In this document: one piece after another, positions 1-10,583 of the stretch
Layout of the letters: every line of letters begins with the position of its first letter
Position numbering within the stretch: position 1 is the first letter of the stretch
Source of the DNA: Allantophomopsis cytisporea
Taxonomy: Eukaryota > Ascomycota > Leotiomycetes > Phacidiales > Phacidiaceae
Reading direction: 5' to 3'
NCBI GenBank assembly: GCA_024752435.1
Contig: CP103031.1
Coordinates: 1,670,001-1,734,000 of the forward strand
Length of the DNA stretch: 64,000 bases
Notes under the pieces: generated by a model
Told to the model about the DNA's origin: nothing
What the model saw: only the letters and a program-made list of their open reading frames with translations
Databases searched by the model: none
Program-made: the position numbers and the translations under genes

Positions 1-896
1 GTCGATTGGTGGACCCGAAGACGGTGCCAAAACTCCCCAGAGACCCGAGAATGCTCCCGAACAACGGCGGAGTTCCAATCGGGGGAAAGAAGAGGGGATT
101 TGTAAAGACTGTAACATCGAGCTTGAACTTCACAAGCGGTAGCAAAACCAAGACCACTGATTCCGCCAGTATCCTCCTTAAAGCGAGACGACAAGCCATG
201 GAGCATACTGCCAGGACAAAACTCGCAACACCAACACAGCATCTGCACAAAGGCTTTGTGAACAAGGCCCCGGTAGGAATGGTCATGGAGCATCGGAGGG
301 AGAACGCACCACCACTTAGGATCCTCTCTTCTAAGAGAAAGCTCACACCATCTTATTCGGGATCGATCGGTGGACCAGCGGGGCAATCGCAAGAAGATCG
401 AGAAAAAAGACTCCGAGCTTTGACAATGTCGGGATCTGCGGCAGAAGGCTTTGCTAAACCCAACTACGTCTCTGACGAAGAAGACGACGATGATCTTTTC
501 GACGAGGCTCAAGCGCCCTCACTATCACCGCCGCCAAAGAGACAGACTCCCGCTGGCGTGCTGAGAAAAGGAAACACGGAACATCAGCCACCCGTAAAAC
601 CACATCTCAAGCCAGCGTCTTCGGGGCTGATTTTCGGCAACAAAAATCCCCTCAAGAAGGAAGCGAAGCCATCCGATCTCATTTCGTCTATCGTGTCCAA
701 GCCGAAGGCCCAACAATCGAGGCCCTCCGCCGAATATACAAAGGTATCCGCATCCAGTCCTCCGCCACGTGTAGCTTCTCCTGCGCAGAGTTCAGTTGGC
801 GCAGCTGGCTCTCCACCACCAAGACCTATGATGCCGAAGAGGAAGGCTCCTGTGGATGTTTTCAACCGCGGTGCCAAAAAACCAAGGGCACGTTGA
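1..896 (+). CDS. Elongin-A-like protein, C-terminal part (5' end outside window)
   Basis: The reading frame is already open at the first base, so the start lies upstream of the window and only about 298 residues are visible. The visible part opens with a short basic/proline motif (PKLPRDPR) and an asparagine-glycine patch, followed by a serine/threonine/lysine segment (SGSKTKTTD) and a basic helix (KARRQAMEH). After that comes a long disordered tail rich in Pro, Ser and Lys, with an acidic patch (EEDDDDLFDE) near the middle and a basic end (KKPRAR). From memory this pattern resembles the region after the F-box/BC-box part of fungal RNA polymerase II elongation factor SIII subunit A (Elongin A), which also serves in a ubiquitin ligase for stalled polymerase. 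The diagnostic N-terminal domain cannot be seen, so the name is a family-level guess. The last exon is uninterrupted and ends in TGA. Confidence 0.55.
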   Translation, partial: RLVDPKTVPKLPRDPRMLPNNGGVPIGGKKRGFVKTVTSSLNFTSGSKTKTTDSASILLKARRQAMEHTARTKLATPTQHLHKGFVNKAPVGMVMEHRRENAPPLRILSSKRKLTPSYSGSIGGPAGQSQEDREKRLRALTMSGSAAEGFAKPNYVSDEEDDDDLFDEAQAPSLSPPPKRQTPAGVLRKGNTEHQPPVKPHLKPASSGLIFGNKNPLKKEAKPSDLISSIVSKPKAQQSRPSAEYTKVSASSPPPRVASPAQSSVGAAGSPPPRPMMPKRKAPVDVFNRGAKKPRAR

Positions 897-1319
897 TCGT
901 ATTCTTTATATAAGCTGCTTTTAGAGATGGAATGGGAGCAGGAATTTATGGGGAACGGAAGGTGTATTTATCTGATTTAGGGCGTTCATGGAATTTTTGG
1001 CGGCAAGGTGTTGGTTAGGCGGTCAGGAGAACAGTACGGGTGTTTTGAATACAGTGGTACCCAACACACATGAAGACCACTGCTCAATTTCTCTCAACTT
1101 CAAAGAAAATATTCCACAATCCTTTGTTTGTATTGTCGCTTGCTCTTGCGAAATGAAACGTAGAACTTCGCTCGTATCTTATCCATTTAGACCATACATT
1201 GATCTGGTAATGCCATGAAATACCCATCCATGCTTTCGCTATCCACCGCTTCCATCGTTTCTTTACATCTCTCGCCCTCATCTCATGCTGTCATACCGCC
1301 CATATGTGCCGATCGATCT
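897..1319. other. Convergent 3' intergenic region
   Basis: This lies between the stop of the Elongin-A-like gene and the stop of RUB1 on the other strand. Only untranslated 3' sequence is expected. I see no coding signature, RNA gene or repeat. Confidence 0.6.
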
Positions 1320-1827
1320 TTAACATCCTCCTCTCAACGCAAGAACCAAATGCAATGTCGCACCCGCTTCGAGAGCATAATCTGTCGCTGTCTTATCGTC
1401 GACCCTATCCATCAAATCAGCATCTGTATTCCCCATATCCACCTATCCCAAGCCTCGTATCGTAATGCTATGGAGTCCAACGTACATTTGTTTACCGCCG
1501 AAAATGAGTCTCTGTTGCACTGGTGGAATACCCTCCTTCTCCTCAACCTTTTCCTTGATGTCTGAGATCTGGGTGGGGTTAGTCTGCGTTCTCTATATAT
1601 ACTATGGGAATGAAGTGAGGTAGGTGAGTTGTAATGATTGTCATGGAGGATGTAATGACTGAATGCCGTAGTATGATTTGATTCATGTGTTCTGGGGCCA
1701 CATACCTTAAAGTCCTTCTCGATATCAAGCTCGATTTCTTTGCCGGTAAGGGTTCGTACTCTGTATCCGTCAGCGTCTTGCGCCATCACAGTAAATAATA
1801 GAACCGTGGGGTTTACTTGATCAACAT
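1320..1827 (-). CDS. RUB1: NEDD8/Rub1 ubiquitin-like modifier
   Basis: Four exons on the minus strand (1827-1817, 1760-1706, 1568-1486, 1404-1320) splice in frame into 77 residues. The first exon is only 11 bases (MLIK) and is easily missed. The product has the whole ubiquitin fold: MLIKVRTLTGKEIE at the start, the K48 region IFGGKQM, and the terminus LALRGG followed by one extra Cys that a processing protease must remove to expose Gly76. Position 72 is Ala rather than the Arg of ubiquitin, the residue known to direct NEDD8 to its own E1 (Ula1/Uba3). The protein is conjugated to cullins and activates cullin-RING ubiquitin ligases. All introns are small with GT/AG ends. The identification is very secure. 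Confidence 0.95.
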
Positions 1828-2417
1828 ATTGGCGAGTGAAGGGGCGTGAAAGGTTTGACTGCTCGTTGGTGTGAAAAACAGTTGGAGTGGCAGGATATCT
1901 GGAGGTCTCAGAGACGTGAAGGAGTCAAGTAGGTCGGTATTGGATTGGTCAATGAATAGGTAACAATGGGAGAGCCCGATGATGCGCGTGGTGAAGGCGC
2001 CCATGAGTAAACGGTGCCCCGCGCTATGGCCTTAGGCTGCAGTGGAGGGGTGTGCGGAGCGGCCACGAGCTGGCGAGACTGAGCATTAAGCCTCTTTATC
2101 CTTTCGGAAGTTCTATAGATCCAGTTCTATAGATCTTGGAGCGCATTCTGGATCTCTTCTTGTATGCATTAGAATTCAATAGGCTATGTAAGTTCAAGAT
2201 TTATTTGTATTATTGTGGTCCTACCGTGTTACAAATGCTGTCAACAAGGTCTAGAGTTTTAGAACTTTACGGTTCAACACTCCTTCAATGATACTTGCAC
2301 TTTTCATTGTTGTTGTTATTTAGTGAATTACTCCACTTGTACGCTCTTGAAAGATTCCTTTCTAAATCATAGCAGTAATATTTTATACCAAACATCAATA
2401 TTGGGATCGCCATCAAC
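1828..2417. other. Divergent intergenic region with a short direct repeat
   Basis: This is the shared upstream region of RUB1 (-) and the dienelactone-hydrolase-like gene (+). A 13-base unit (AGTTCTATAGATC) occurs twice in direct orientation at 2109-2121 and 2123-2135, separated by one base. No gene is visible. Confidence 0.55.
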
Positions 2418-3780
2418 ATGCCGCGGCGGCATAAGTTACGGCTTGTTATAGCAGCAAGCTCCCAGTCTTTCGACCAGAAGATTATAGGTGATTGGGAAGC
2501 TGAAGGGTTTGAGGTGCGATTTGAGCCCGTTAGAGATGGCACCAGAGCTTCTATGAGGTCAATTGAGAGCATAGCTGACTCCCTCGAAGTGGGGGAGAAA
2601 TATGCTATAGTAAGTCAAGTCCTGTTTATGTATTGTCTATTCGCCCGGCAATCACTCGAAGCTCTTGGGATTAAGAACAAGTCTTCGAGATCTTGAATTT
2701 GTTCTTTATATGCGTCAGCACATAATATTTTCACCTATTAGGCTTTGTGTGTTTCAAACCTGTCCATCCATATATTGTTCTGCCCGAACCCAACTAAAAC
2801 ACCGCAGATAGCTTACGGACCTGCTGCGACTCTGCTACTCCGGACCACTCTCTTCGAAGCTCTTCCCAAACTTTGCGCCCTTGTAGCCTTCTATCCAACC
2901 TCCCTCCCTGACCCAACAGGCACAGCAACACAGACCTCAAATCAACAGATTCACCTGGCAGGCAGCCAGTTGTTTGGCGGTAGCTATCGCACCTATCACT
3001 ACCCCCAAACACAGCCCGGCTTTGCACAGCATGAAAGTGGAGTCTATGATGGCAATGCTGCTAACTTGGCATGGTCGCGGGCACTTGAGTGCGTGCGGTT
3101 TGGGTTTGGAATAAGAGGAGACAATGAGGATTTTGTAATCGACTGGAATAATTGTGAGTGAAGATTTTAAATATGTATCAAAATACGATTACAGGTACTG
3201 AATCAACTCAGTGAAAACTAACATTAGAGATGTCGAAGCTGTGCCAAAGATCTTTGGCTCTGATGCGCATGTTCTTAATATACCGACTTTAAGCGGCGGG
3301 GCTGGAATCAGAGCGCTTGCGGGGTTTTATGAGGCATATTTCAAGTCTCCAGGAGTCAGCTATGCGCTTATTTCAAGGACGGTGGGAAGTGATAGAGTTG
3401 TGGATGAGATGGTCATATCGTTTATGCATAATAAAATAATGGACTGGATTCTACCTGGTGTGCCGCCGACGGGCAAGAAGGTAAGATGAACCTCATGTGA
3501 GCAAACAGGAAGTGAAGTTGACGGTTTATAGGTTGAGATACCGCTTGTCTCTATCATATGCATACGAGGTAATAAGCTTGTACATGAACATACTTACTGG
3601 GACCAAGCGAGTGTGTTGGTACAAATTGGAATTCTCGATGCAAAGTTAGGTGCTGTTGGATTGGGGAAGAATGGATTGAATAATTTACCCATCACTGGAG
3701 CCACACAAGCAAGCAACCTGCGAGAGTCGAGTAGTAGAGACAATACCGGGCTATCTAGGCAAGGAGCTGGAGGATATTAA
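2418..3780 (+). CDS. Dienelactone-hydrolase-like / SnoaL-like two-domain protein
   Basis: Four exons (2418-2609, 2808-3153, 3212-3480, 3532-3780) join in frame into 351 residues. The first half looks like a degenerate alpha/beta-hydrolase of the fungal dienelactone hydrolase (carboxymethylenebutenolidase) type. The second half, from about residue 180, has the pattern of an NTF2/SnoaL-like domain, with a DxEAV...F helix and a final EHTYWDQASVLVQIG strand typical of those fusions. At the place where the hydrolase nucleophile elbow (GxCxG or GxSxG) is expected, the sequence reads IAYGPAA, so no Cys/Ser nucleophile is seen and ring-opening activity is doubtful. The N-terminus lacks a signal peptide, suggesting a cytosolic protein. 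The fold assignment is moderately sure and the substrate is unknown. Confidence 0.6.
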
Positions 3781-4525
3781 GCTGAGTAGCTTTGATAATA
3801 ACGTAAAATTTTACCGTTTCTCACAACGCAGCTAGCAGTTTGTTTGCAGCGATACTCTGGTCCTTGAGGCAAGGTTTGCATAAGAAAAGGACAATCAAAT
3901 CTGTATCAAGAAGTTCCATCTCAAGTGAGTATCAAGCACACATAGAGCTGAAATTCTCTCAGATAGAATAAATGAAACACAATTAACTCCTGCTTAAGAA
4001 TCAGCGTCTAAGTCAGTAGTGCAGAATTTACAAAAAAAAGCATTGCAAGTTGGGGAAGCGGTGAGATTAAGACGTTGAAGACGCCGGAGAGATCGGATGA
4101 CCCTGTTAAATCGTATTGAGAGAATAATTAGGGACGTTTTGACGAGCAGCATCGTATGAGAATGAGGCATTTTTACTAAATTTCACTTGGAAATTTTAAG
4201 TCATCTCTCTTTGTTTCCTAACAGTGTGCATAGCAAGTACAGTCCATCATGTTTATGGCAAGATTTATGTGATTAACTTAGCCCCCTGGATTCTCGATCA
4301 AATCTTGGACTAAGAGCAGAAACCACAATTCCCCAGATTAGTTTGTTTCGTGAGTTCATGAGCAACAAGGGCCCATAATAGCTTGCTAAGCACGTCCCAC
4401 CTCCCGATTGGTCAGCACGATCCCCAATTGTATCATAATGGTGCTGGGCAAAAAGATATATAACTGCTGAAAGAGACGGTTCAAATAAATTTCAAATTTA
4501 GACTTTAGTTCTTTTGCCAATCAAG
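3781..4525. other. Intergenic region, promoter of the reductase gene at its right end
   Basis: About 745 bases of AT-rich sequence hold no convincing exon or RNA gene. The right end contains the TATA-like element described separately. Confidence 0.5.
4457..4463 (+). promoter_or_regulatory. TATA-like element upstream of the reductase gene
   Basis: TATATAA lies 63-69 bases before the ATG at 4526, in a 5' leader rich in A and T. Position and sequence fit a TATA box, but function is inferred. Confidence 0.4.
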
Positions 4526-5596
4526 ATGTCTCCGCCAACTTCGCACCTCGCAGCTATTTTGCGATCACCTGACTCCAAACACGATATCGCGACTCGTCCA
4601 ACACCATCCATCTCATCTGACGAAGTCTTGATCAAAATCACAGCTACTGCTATCAATCCTGTCGATTGGAAGCTCCCAGCACTAGCTGGAAAGAGCCTGG
4701 ATTATCCCACTGTGCTCGGATCAGATGCTGCTGGTGAGGTCGTTGCGGTCGGAAATGCCGTCAAGAACGTCCAAGTTGGCAATAGAGTGTTCTGGCAGGG
4801 TATTCTTAAACGTCCAGACGAATGCACCTTTCAGCAGTATTCCAAGATCCCTGCTGCCCTTGTTGGAAAGACTCCTAACAACATCTCGGATACGGCTGCA
4901 GCATCTGTCAGTCTAGCTACTGTAGCTGCGGCAACTGCTCTTTATGATTCCACAGGTCTTGGTCTTCCAGCACCGTGGGTTGCAGGAGGTGAAGAGGTTG
5001 GCCGTGGTAAGGCCATTATCGTCCTTGGAGGATCGAGCTCCGTTGGACAGTATGCGATTCAGCTTGCTAGATTGTCGGGATTCGAAAAGATCGTCACTAA
5101 CAGCTCACCTTCACATTTTGATGCTCTTCGAAGCATAGGGGCTACAACGGTCTTAGATCGGGCAAGTGCTTCCCCAGCTGATTATAAATCTGCTGTCGGT
5201 GGCTTGAAGGTTGAACATGTAGTGGATTCTATCTCGTTGAATGCAACACAGACTCTTGCCGTTGACATCCTTCATCAACTCGAAGGTGGAGTTGTGGTTA
5301 CTTTCCTTGGATCGACACAGAAGCCAATCAAGGATCCTAACTCGGATTCTCAAAAACCGGTTGAGCTGAAAAGCATAGTTGGCCTTGGTTCGCTACCTAA
5401 CTTGAGATATCTGTCCGAGCCACTATTCGCGACCCTTGGTGGAGAAGACGGATGGCTTGCAAGCGGCAAATACAAACCGAACAAGGTGGAAGTTATCCCT
5501 GGTGGATTATTCTCTGTAGACAAAGCTTTGCAGAAGAACAAGGAGGGCGTGAGCGGAATTAAGGTTGTGATTCAGCCTCATGAAGATGCTGTATGA
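4526..5596 (+). CDS. Medium-chain dehydrogenase/reductase, trans-enoyl-reductase-like
   Basis: A single exon encodes 356 residues. A start at TTG 4514 is possible in frame, but the ATG at 4526 (MSPPTSHLAAI) fits the family and its Kozak-like AAGATG context. The N-terminal GroES-like half has AINPVDWK and the VLGSDAAGEVVAVG block. The Rossmann half has the nucleotide-binding VLGGSSSVGQYAIQLA, which suits NADPH. The structural and catalytic zinc cysteines of classical alcohol dehydrogenases are missing, as in ToxD/LovC-like enoyl reductases and quinone oxidoreductases. It probably reduces a carbon-carbon double bond conjugated to a carbonyl. No polyketide synthase is next to it, so it may be a stand-alone detoxification or metabolic enzyme rather than a PKS partner. 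Confidence 0.8.
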   Translation: MSPPTSHLAAILRSPDSKHDIATRPTPSISSDEVLIKITATAINPVDWKLPALAGKSLDYPTVLGSDAAGEVVAVGNAVKNVQVGNRVFWQGILKRPDECTFQQYSKIPAALVGKTPNNISDTAAASVSLATVAAATALYDSTGLGLPAPWVAGGEEVGRGKAIIVLGGSSSVGQYAIQLARLSGFEKIVTNSSPSHFDALRSIGATTVLDRASASPADYKSAVGGLKVEHVVDSISLNATQTLAVDILHQLEGGVVVTFLGSTQKPIKDPNSDSQKPVELKSIVGLGSLPNLRYLSEPLFATLGGEDGWLASGKYKPNKVEVIPGGLFSVDKALQKNKEGVSGIKVVIQPHEDAV

Positions 5597-5968
5597 TAGA
5601 ACCCAATCATAATCAAGCATTTTAGATCTTCTTTCGTTGTGAAATTATTTTTTATAGTTATTGAATGCGCAACTGTTGTACAGACCGTCGGCGCTGTCAC
5701 GTCGTAACTTTGTGTGTGCATATGTGTTAAAATTGTATCGCCCTTATAGCTCATCGCCACCACGATTTCTTGAATCCAAAAGCTTCCTACCGATATCCAA
5801 TCAAGTAACCCAAAGCCAGGAACACTGGCTATACAAACAAACGGCAATCCGTGTATGTGTTCCTGATACCACAGAGTAAATTGTTGAAGAGGAAGTGTTA
5901 AATTCTTAATCGCTAGTCGATACACATACAGTAGAGAAGAGTTCCCATTTTTGTCCCAATCCCATTAC
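5597..5968. other. Convergent 3' intergenic region
   Basis: This AT-rich spacer lies between the stops of the reductase (+) and PHB2 (-). Overlapping small frames run in both directions but none looks coding. Confidence 0.55.
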
Positions 5969-7012
5969 TTACTTCTTGTTCTCATATCCCTCAGTAACAT
6001 CAAGACCCAAGCCCGCCGAATCCAAGTACAACTTGTTCTTTCCACCAGCCTCTTGTATTATAGCAGCAATTTGTCTCGCGTTCTCGATTCTCTTGAGATC
6101 AACGTAAGATCTGCTCTTCTTGATGGCATCTCCAATGAGCTCGGCGGAACGAGCTTCTCCCTGTGCGCGGACAACCATAGCTTGCTTCTCTTGGCGGGCC
6201 TTGTCGACAACGAAGGCGGCGCGTTGGGCTTCTTGTTGAGCTACTTGCTTGGCTTCGACAGCAGCTGTGAATTCGGGAGAAAAGGCGAGGTGCTGCACAC
6301 GAATTAGTATTATGTTATATGCATTTGCAGAAAAGTGGAATACTCACAGTAAGAGAAACATCATCAAGCATAATGTTAAATCTCGCAGCTCTCTTAGAGA
6401 GATTATCTCTCACTAATCTTGCCACATTCTCACGCTGTGTAATCAACTGAGAAGCATTGAACTGCGCAACAACACTCTTCAAGACTTCGTTGACAATGGA
6501 CGGAAGAACACGCTCATCGTAGTCGGTACCGAGGGTACGGTAGATTTGAGGAAGAGCGTCGACTCGTGGTCTCGACAGGACACGACAGGTGATGTTGACC
6601 ATCTGTAAATCCTTGGTACCGGTAAGAGAGGCGACATTGCGTGGTTTCGCTCGAACGTCATAATCGATTGGTGTCTCGAACCATGGAATCTTAATGTGTG
6701 TACCTATACTCAAATACGTCAGTGATTTATCCAGTGGCACTGGAATGGCCTGAGAATATTCGTAATACCTTCTGTGTAGATCTCTTGCTTAACACCTCCT
6801 ATTCTCGTATACTTGATAGCTCTGTGACCACCATCGACGTTGAAAAGAGCGTTCTGTCCAATGAATACAGCTCCACCAAGCAATAAGAGTCCTCCAATGC
6901 CTCCAGCGATGCCCTTTGGAGATCCGCCCGGTCCGCCGCCCTGGCCTGCACTTTGTGCCATTCTTGCCAAACGCTTGTAGGCATCCTGAATATTTGGTGG
7001 TTGGTTCGACAT
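5969..7012 (-). CDS. PHB2: Prohibitin-2
   Basis: Three exons (7012-6769, 6703-6348, 6292-5969) give 307 residues, the usual length for the family. After a glycine-rich N-terminus there is a hydrophobic segment (GGIGGLLLLGGAVFIG, about residues 37-55) that anchors the protein in the inner mitochondrial membrane. It is followed by the PHB/SPFH domain (VDGGHRAIKY, then THIKIPWFETPI, then IMLDDVSLT) and a charged C-terminal coiled coil (AAVEAKQVAQQEAQRA, GEARSAELIGDA). PHB2 assembles with PHB1 into ring complexes that scaffold the inner membrane and regulate the m-AAA protease. The SLT/HLAFSPEF junction of exons 2 and 3 matches the conserved family sequence, which confirms the splice choice. Confidence 0.95.
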
Positions 7013-7602
7013 GATTACAGATTCGTGAATGAGAAAAGGTGAAGGTGGAAGTGGAGGTGGTGAGTGAGAGGCGGAAGAGCTATGAGGATCGGTACGGCCA
7101 AAAAGTATAAGGCTCTCACGATGACCTTTGGTTGCTTAAAATGCACTAGAGTGTGGAGTGGCCAATCACTGAGCTTGCGCAAAACGGAGATTCATAGACG
7201 CGAACAACCGCGACAACTTCTCAAATGTGAGCTGCTAGTAGACAGGCGAACAAAGTAAAGAACAACAACATCTCAGCTCTCTCACCACGAACACAAGGAT
7301 TTGATATTGATACAAGGGGTGTCGTGCTGTTGTCTGGAGATATAGAGAAGAATATCACAGTACTGGAAGACATATTGAGATTCGTTCTTCACAGCGTACT
7401 CGGTGACTTCGAAGACCCATTGTGATAGCTTCAAACAACCAGACCTGCCTTTACACTTTGCCATATACTACAACCAGCTGCACCTTCGTACCCTCAATAT
7501 CAACGGCCTCATTATTTACATCACAAAGCGGACGTGCTACCTGGCGTCAAACGCGAGAATTAGCGTCATCCGCACCACCCACGCCGCATCAAATACTCAA
7601 AT
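7013..7602. other. Divergent promoter region of PHB2 and the CstF-64 gene
   Basis: This 590-base spacer contains the upstream regions of two divergently transcribed housekeeping genes. No additional coding frame with family features is seen. Confidence 0.5.
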
Positions 7603-8727
7603 ATGTCGAAGCAACAATCCAAATCAGTCTTTGTTGGCAATATCCCATACGGTCAGTCCATGACTTCACCTACGACAACATTGGTCCGAAAGACTGACAT
7701 AGTATAGGATTGACTGAAGAACAAATTACCGATATCTTCTCCAGCGCTGGAAAAGTTGTCTCATTCCGTCTTGTTTACGACCGTGAGACAGGTCGACCAA
7801 AGGGCTTCGGATTCGCAGAATATCCAGATCACGGTACGTGAATAATACATGAACAGCTTCTTAGATGACCGAAGTCTAAGTGAATACAGATTCAGCAGCA
7901 TCTGCAGTCCGTAACCTCAACGATTTCGAAATCATGAACAGAAAACTCCGTGTTGATTTCTCCAATGATGCTGGAGATGATGAATCGGTAGGCATATCTT
8001 ACCTCATGTCCTACGACAATATGCTCACACCTCACAGGCAGCACCATTGAACTATACCCATCCTCCACCACCTCCAATGAACGGCATTCCAGTCCCACCA
8101 CCACTCATCCTCCCACAATCCAACCTACCACCTCTCCCAACCGGTATCGACCTCCCACCCGGCTTGAACTGCCCCGACGCCATCTCTCGCACCCTCAACA
8201 CCCTTCCACCGGCTCAATTGCTCGATGTGCTCTCCCAAATGAAGACCCTCGTATCCACCGACCAAGCCCAAGCCACTGAGCTTCTCCGACAAGCCCCACA
8301 ACTTTCTTACGCCATCTTCCAGGCCCTCCTCTTGATGGGTCTCGTCTCAACCGACGCTCTCTCTACCGTCGTCGAGCAAGCAACTGCTGCACCGCCACCT
8401 CCAATTCCAGTGCAGGCCCCAACACCCCAGGGCTATCCACCAATTCCCCTCCCAATTCCAGGCCAAGGTGGTTTCCCAGCAGGCTTCCCACCACCACCTC
8501 CACAAATGGGTGGCATCGGCACGCCTCCTGTCGGCATCCCCTACCCACCTCCACCACAGCAGTATCAAGCTCCACCACCACGCGCTACCCCACAACAGCC
8601 GGCTTCTGATCCAGCTACTGAAGCATTGATCGCACAGGTTATGTCCATGCCGCAGAGCTTGATCGATCAGTTGCCTCCTGCTGAGAGAGAGCAGTTGCTT
8701 TCTCTGCGCAGATCATTTGGTGGCTGA
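7603..8727 (+). CDS. CSTF2: Cleavage stimulation factor 64 kDa-like RNA-binding protein (Rna15 family)
   Basis: Four exons (7603-7651, 7708-7833, 7890-7987, 8038-8727) make a 320-residue protein. Residues 8-85 form one RRM with RNP2 VFVGNIPYG and RNP1 KGFGFAEY. A Pro/Gly-rich linker follows. The hinge domain that binds the CstF-77 type partner spans roughly residues 130-200 (PPAQLLDVLSQMKTL, APQLSYAIFQALLLMGLV). A proline-rich stretch comes next, then the last 40 residues (EALIAQVMSMPQSLIDQLPPAEREQLLSLR) form the CSTF C-terminal three-helix domain. This order is diagnostic for CstF-64/Rna15, which binds U/GU-rich RNA in mRNA 3' end cleavage and polyadenylation. All three introns are small, and the first RRM strand is split by intron 1. 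Confidence 0.93.
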
Positions 8728-9568
8728 ACGAATGGATGAGTAGATAAGAGAATTTGGGAATGGTGGCTATTATGTATTTTTGGAAAAGGTGTTCAGGTGG
8801 GAATTAAAATGCACTGCAGGCGTTTACTATTTCATAGCTCTTCGGAACTATTGTGTTATGTAGGAGTAGGGCATTCAGAAAAAAACTAAGAATCGTAGAT
8901 AATCAAGTAACGTCACATGAAAACGCATCATTTGTGAAACCTTAAGTAGTCTATAGATGAATTTTGTAATTTGATAAATTCGATTGAGAAGTCTATACGT
9001 GTTTTAGAATTATATTTCAAGCACACTTACGTGGTCAGTGAAGTCCTTCTGGAGCTTGTCTTGTAGTGAACACTAGATTATCAGCTTCCATTTTTTTCCA
9101 TGAAATTCCCAGAGCAAATTATTCACAGAAGTACAGGAAGATCGAACTGGAGATGACTTCTTTTTACCGTTGTGCAGATTGTTCTCTTGAAACCCGGATT
9201 GAAATATTGTAGTGACAGCGTATTACCTACTGCATTTCATAGGCAAAGGTAGAAAAGATGAGGGAGCTGATGAGAAACATATTGACTGCCCGAGAATATG
9301 AAATCAATGATCAACTTTTCTTCATTCTGGATGCAAAATTGTTGAGTGAAGCCCCTGCATGTAACTAGTATTTGAAGGCATAATTGCTGTTGGAAAGCAA
9401 TCCTCAATGTCTTAAAGTGGGTAAGGTCACGCAAGCATAAATTAAATATTTCTCAACTCTAAAAGAATTCAATCATAAGTGATACCAATTTCATTTTCAT
9501 TTCCAGATCTACCTTAGCTTTTCTCTATAGTACACATAATCGCTTGAACTCGCTCCAGCTCCAATTGC
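8728..9568. other. Convergent intergenic region
   Basis: About 840 bases of AT-rich DNA lie between the stops of the CstF-64 gene (+) and OST2 (-). Small frames are present on both strands but none has family features or neighbouring splice sites. Confidence 0.5.
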
Positions 9569-10220
9569 TCAGTTAATGAAGTTCACACAGAAGAAATGCA
9601 ATATCAAGCTCCCAAAGACATAATCCGCAAATGCTCTTGAAGCCAATTAGTCAAAAAGCCGTTAAAGAAAAATCAAGGGAATTTGTGCATACCTTTCAGG
9701 AGATACCTCATAGAATTGTATCTTGTTCTCTGGGTTGGTTTGAATTCTCAAACTAGCTATACGGCATATCAGTACATATCCATAGAAGAGAGCGAAGCTT
9801 CGTAGAAGCACTTACCAGTAAGGACGAATTGGCCAACGGTAGCAGAGAAGCCACTGAGGAAGGCATTGAACGGCTACACACACTTATTAGCATCAATTCC
9901 ACATACCAAGCCAATCTCCCAAACAATCCATAGCTTCTGAGATCTTGAACGGCCAAGCATACATAGTTTCCAGCAATAACACAATAAACAAACTGCAAGC
10001 CTCCAACGAGCACCAAGAACACCATGAATATATCAATCAGCTTCGTGCGTTGCGGCGTCGTATCGAGATAGTTCTGCCAGATTCCCAGAGCAATCTCCTG
10101 GGCAGACTGGTTGCCATTCGTCTTCTTAAGTGGCGTGCTGGACGAGGCCGTGGACGAGGAGATAGTAGTAGCTTGGGCAGAGGGTGCCGGGGAGGCGGCG
10201 TTGTTGCGCTTTGGAGGCAT
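9569..10220 (-). CDS. OST2: Oligosaccharyltransferase subunit DAD1/Ost2
   Basis: Four exons (10220-9963, 9873-9816, 9756-9693, 9635-9569) splice in frame to 148 residues. The N-terminal 40 residues are Ser/Thr/Ala-rich and disordered. The conserved DAD1 core follows: the block LDTTPQRTKLIDIFM, membrane segment FLVLVGGLQFVYCVIAGNY, then PFNAFLSGFSATVGQFVLT, then SLRIQTNPENK, the family signature SPERAFADY and a final hydrophobic helix ending in HFFCVNFIN. The protein is a small three-helix membrane subunit of the ER oligosaccharyltransferase, needed for N-glycosylation. The last three exons are 57-67 bases each, so simple frame scanning finds only the first half. It is divergent from the TMEM14 gene. 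Confidence 0.93.
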
Positions 10221-10583
10221 TGTGAACTGTTGCGCTGCCTGGAATTCCTGTGAGAAGATAACTCGTGGCGATGTGAACTGTGGAGGTTGATGTGTTCGTT
10301 GTATGATTCGATACGTCTTGTCTGTATCTCTGGTGTTCCGAAGCTGTTGTCGAGGCCACGCAGCTTGAAGCTCGCGCGGCCGCCTTCCCGCGTTCTGGCT
10401 GGGGTGCGAATACGTAAGATATGAAAGCTGGGGTAAGCAATGGAAGGTCAGTGGTGATCAGATCATTCGATTGTCTCGACCCTCTTATTGCGGCGTGATT
10501 CCCATCTACCTGACTTGACTATCTCCAGATCTATATACTTTGTGCACCACTCCACTTACAATCCAACAACTAACTCCTTCAAA
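10221..10583. other. Divergent promoter region of OST2 and the TMEM14 gene
   Basis: These 363 bases separate two start codons on opposite strands, so both promoters must be here or overlap the genes. No further gene is apparent. Confidence 0.5.

Noticed and set aside
4514..4525. Upstream TTG start for the enoyl-reductase-like gene
   Set aside because: Nuclear fungal genes rarely use TTG. The ATG at 4526 has good context and matches family length.
8347..8595. Minus-strand Trp-rich frames opposite the CstF-64 gene
   Set aside because: Antisense shadow of the Pro-rich coding sequence (CCA codons read as TGG on the other strand).
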